The notes below the pieces were generated by a model. The model saw nothing but the letters and a program-made list of their open reading frames with translations. It was not told the DNA's origin and did no database searches. A program made the translations under genes and the position numbers. 9,475 nucleotides of DNA, taken from NCBI GenBank assembly GCA_021817875.1, contig JAKAFQ010000129.1, positions 1 to 9,475 of the forward strand, written 5' to 3'. Each line of letters begins with the position of its first letter. Position 1 is the stretch's first letter. Below are positions 7,860 through 9,475 of the stretch, piece after piece. Source of the DNA: Pseudomonadota bacterium (GTDB lineage Bacteria; Pseudomonadota; Gammaproteobacteria; Steroidobacterales; Steroidobacteraceae).

Positions 7860-8031
7860 ATCACGCTGCTACCCGAGTGCCCGCCCGGGCCGGCCGGTCT
7901 CGCCCCTGAACAGGTCCCGAGTCGCGAGCACGTGCGCTGGAGTCGCAGCCGGTGTCCGGATTTCCGGCGGATTTTCACCCACCGCCTGTGCCGCGGCGTC
8001 TTCACCGTGCCCGATCCTCCCTTCGGGACCT

Positions 8032-8040
8032 TGCTAGACT
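8032..8040 (+). promoter_or_regulatory. Candidate extended -10 promoter of pncC-thpR
   Basis: TGCTAGACT at 8032-8040 fits an extended -10 element (TGn followed by a hexamer matching TATAAT at 4/6). There is no good -35 at 16-18 nt spacing, which extended -10 promoters tolerate. A start near 8047 would put the 5' end at or just before ATG 8048, or 10 nt before ATG 8057. Confidence 0.35.
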
Positions 8041-8056
8041 GCCGTCGATGCCGTCC

Positions 8057-9073
8057 ATGAGCGACCGGGATCTGTATCAACTCGCCGCGCGGGTCGGGCA
8101 GGCTCTGCGCGCGGCCGGATGGCGCCTGGCGAGCGCCGAGTCCTGCACGGCCGGCTGGATCGCCAAGGCGCTCACCGATGTGCCCGGCAGCTCTCAGTGG
8201 TTCGAGTGCGGCTACGTGACGTATTCCAACGCGGCGAAGCAGCGCGACCTCGGCGTGTCGGCGCGCACGCTCGTGGAGCACGGAGCGGTGAGCGAGGCCA
8301 CCGTGAAGCAGATGGCCGCGGGTGCCTCACGGATCTGCGGTGCCGAGGTGGCGGTGGCCGTCAGCGGCATTGCCGGTCCCGAGGGAGGGACGCCGGAGAA
8401 ACCTGTCGGCACGGTGTGGTTCGCTCTGGCCGTGCCGCAGCGGGACGTGCACTGCGAGATGCGCCGCTTCGAGGGCGACCGCGAGCAGGTGCGCCGCCAG
8501 TCCGTGGCGCATGCCCTGGAGCTGGTGCGGCGGATGCTCGCTGTCGCTGGCGCAAGCCGCCGGCTGTTCTTCGCGCTCTGGCCCGATGAGGCCATGCGCG
8601 CGGCCCTGGTCCACGCCTGCCGCAAGGACGTCCGGGGCAGCGGCGGCCGCCCCGTGCCATCTGTCAACCTGCACCTCACTCTGGCTTTCCTCGGCTCGGT
8701 GCCGGAGAGTCGACTGGCGCAACTGGTCGAAGCGGGACGCGCAGCGGGCAGGCGCTGTCCGGGGACGATCGAGGTGCGGCTCGAGCGCCTGGAACACTGG
8801 CCAGGGCCGCAGCTGCTCTGTGTCCTGCCAGGCGAGCCGTCCGGCCCCGCAGGGACGCTGGCGCAGGGGCTCGTGGAGCAACTCAGTGCCGCCGGTTTTT
8901 CACCGGACATCAAGCCCTTCCGTCCGCATGTCACTGTGGCACGCAAAGTGATGCATGCAAGCTCCCTGCGGATGCAGCCTGTGGTTTGGCGCTTCGGCAC
9001 CTTTGTCCTCGTCGAGAGCCGCACGCTCGAATCGGGTCCCGTATACAGTGTTGTCGAGAGCTTTGCACTGTAA
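8057..9073 (+). CDS. PncC-ThpR fusion: NMN amidohydrolase plus RNA 2',3'-cyclic phosphodiesterase
   Basis: One uninterrupted frame encodes 338 residues covering two full enzymes. Residues 1-161 are PncC/CinA C-terminal domain, which deamidates nicotinamide mononucleotide to NaMN in pyridine-nucleotide salvage. It shows AESCTAG (27-33) with the likely nucleophile Ser29, TYSNAAK (55-61) with Lys61, SGIAGP (103-108) and [10 protein letters not shown] (114-123). Residues ~167-338 are ThpR, a 2H phosphoesterase that opens 2',3'-cyclic phosphates on RNA. It starts [11 protein letters not shown] (168-178) and has both HxTx motifs, His206 (HLTL) and His291 (HVTV). Only ~5 residues link the domains. 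ATG 8057 is chosen because MSDRDLYQL aligns with the E. coli PncC start; ATG 8048 adds three residues. An internal ATG at 8534 could give free ThpR of 179 residues. In many relatives these are separate genes. recA follows after 141 nt. Stop is TAA 9071-9073. Confidence 0.93.
   Translation: MSDRDLYQLAARVGQALRAAGWRLASAESCTAGWIAKALTDVPGSSQWFECGYVTYSNAAKQRDLGVSARTLVEHGAVSEATVKQMAAGASRICGAEVAVAVSGIAGPEGGTPEKPVGTVWFALAVPQRDVHCEMRRFEGDREQVRRQSVAHALELVRRMLAVAGASRRLFFALWPDEAMRAALVHACRKDVRGSGGRPVPSVNLHLTLAFLGSVPESRLAQLVEAGRAAGRRCPGTIEVRLERLEHWPGPQLLCVLPGEPSGPAGTLAQGLVEQLSAAGFSPDIKPFRPHVTVARKVMHASSLRMQPVVWRFGTFVLVESRTLESGPVYSVVESFAL
9044..9072 (+). other. Inverted repeat spanning the end of pncC-thpR
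   Basis: TACAGTG (9044-9050) and CACTGTA (9066-9072) are a perfect 7-bp inverted repeat around a 15-nt loop, ending inside the TAA stop. No T-run follows. It could be a Rho-independent-like hairpin lacking the tail or a protein-binding site. The half-sites ACAG...CTGT are in the reverse order to a LexA box, so I do not call it one. Confidence 0.35.
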
Positions 9074-9109
9074 GAGCGCGCCCCTCGCATCGCGACCGGC
9101 CTGACCGCG

Positions 9110-9126
9110 GTGAAATAACAGTTCAC
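9110..9126. promoter_or_regulatory. Possible operator upstream of recA
   Basis: GTGAAATAACAGTTCAC is an inverted repeat of GTGAA and TTCAC with 7 nt between, centred near 9118, about 97 nt before the recA ATG. One inner T-A pair is also symmetric. No CTG-N10-CAG LexA box is present in the 141-nt gap. Whether a regulator binds here is unknown. Confidence 0.3.
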
Positions 9127-9165
9127 ACGCAGATTTGCGGGCTGCTGCGGGGCGCGGCTTTATGG

Positions 9166-9171
9166 GATAAT
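9166..9171 (+). promoter_or_regulatory. Candidate -10 element of recA
   Basis: GATAAT matches the sigma70 -10 consensus at 5/6 and lies 43 nt before the recA ATG, in a locally AT-rich patch. The -35 is poor: CTGCTG at 9142-9147 with 18-nt spacing is the best I see. Transcription would begin near 9178. Confidence 0.45.
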
Positions 9172-9214
9172 TCCGCGCAACCTCTTTCCCATACCACCAC
9201 CCCGGGACAGCCAG

Positions 9215-9475
9215 ATGGAAGACAATCGCAAGAAGGCGCTCGCCGCCGCATTGGGTCAGATCGAAAAGCAGTTCGGCAAGGGCTCGGTCATGCGCCTGGG
9301 TGACGCGGTGGCCGCGTTCGACGTCGAAGCCGTATCGACCGGGTCGCTCGGCCTCGACATCGCCCTCGGTGTGGGCGGGTTGCCGCGCGGCAGGGTGGTG
9401 GAGATTTTCGGGCCGGAGTCCTCGGGCAAGACCACACTCACTCTGCAGGTCATCGCCGAAGTGCAGCGCATCGGG
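9215..9475 (+). CDS. recA: RecA recombinase, N-terminal part (truncated by window)
   Basis: RecA forms filaments on single-stranded DNA, drives homologous pairing and triggers LexA self-cleavage. The first 87 residues are seen from ATG 9215 to the window edge. The N-terminal oligomerisation helix starts [20 protein letters not shown] (1-20), followed by [10 protein letters not shown] (21-30) and [12 protein letters not shown] (41-52). Walker [10 protein letters not shown] (66-74) with Lys72 is complete. Length and spacing up to here match the family, with no insertion or intein before residue 87. GGGA lies about 8 nt before the ATG, a weak Shine-Dalgarno. The gene follows pncC-thpR on the same strand, the order seen for pncC/cinA-recA in many gammaproteobacteria, but with its own promoter candidate. 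Confidence 0.97.
   Translation, partial: MEDNRKKALAAALGQIEKQFGKGSVMRLGDAVAAFDVEAVSTGSLGLDIALGVGGLPRGRVVEIFGPESSGKTTLTLQVIAEVQRIG

Noticed and set aside
7790..8281. N-terminal extension of MutS in the same frame up to 8281
   Set aside because: It would overlap the divergent pncC coding region and adds sequence unlike any MutS; homology begins just after TTG 7789.
9033..9048. Possible LexA box ending in the ATACAG at 9043-9048
   Set aside because: The matching left half would need CTG at 9033-9035, which reads CGG.

Overview
This is a GC-rich, densely coded chromosomal window. The genes are ordinary proteobacterial housekeeping families, and the sequences match Gammaproteobacteria best. AspRS, MutS, PncC and RecA align closely by eye with the Escherichia coli and Pseudomonas proteins I remember, and the fmdB-DUF502-aspS and pncC-recA neighbourhoods are familiar from beta/gammaproteobacteria. 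I cannot name the order; a high-GC lineage near Xanthomonadales, Nevskiales or Chromatiales is a guess. I see no IS element, phage gene, CRISPR array, tRNA or rRNA.

Layout, left to right. Positions 1-3926 run on the plus strand: the 3' end of an FmdB-type zinc-ribbon gene with a long Ala/Lys/Pro-rich tail, a DUF502 membrane protein (TTG start, 4 nt downstream), a zinc-dependent alcohol dehydrogenase between DUF502 and aspS, and then aspS. AspS is full length and carries His30 and Gly81, the residue types that mark non-discriminating (Asp/Asn) enzymes. Its start has no Shine-Dalgarno but has a promoter-like pair ending 10 nt upstream, so the message may be leaderless or nearly so. A plus-strand alpha/beta hydrolase follows (3963-4601).

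A 137-nt convergent gap with several small hairpins separates these from a minus-strand pair, mutS followed by an ArsN2-like GNAT acetyltransferase with a good Shine-Dalgarno 27 nt downstream of mutS. MutS begins at a TTG by homology. A 267-nt divergent promoter region separates mutS from a plus-strand gene that encodes two normally separate enzymes in one frame: PncC (NMN amidohydrolase) and ThpR (RNA 2',3'-cyclic phosphodiesterase). recA follows after 141 nt and runs off the right edge. Mismatch repair (mutS) and recombination/SOS (recA) therefore flank the fused NMN/RNA-repair gene.

I did not find an undescribed system. The points most worth checking are the PncC-ThpR fusion, the predicted tRNA specificity of AspRS, the ArsN2-like enzyme without arsenic genes nearby, and the lack of a standard LexA box upstream of recA, where an unrelated 17-bp inverted repeat sits instead.
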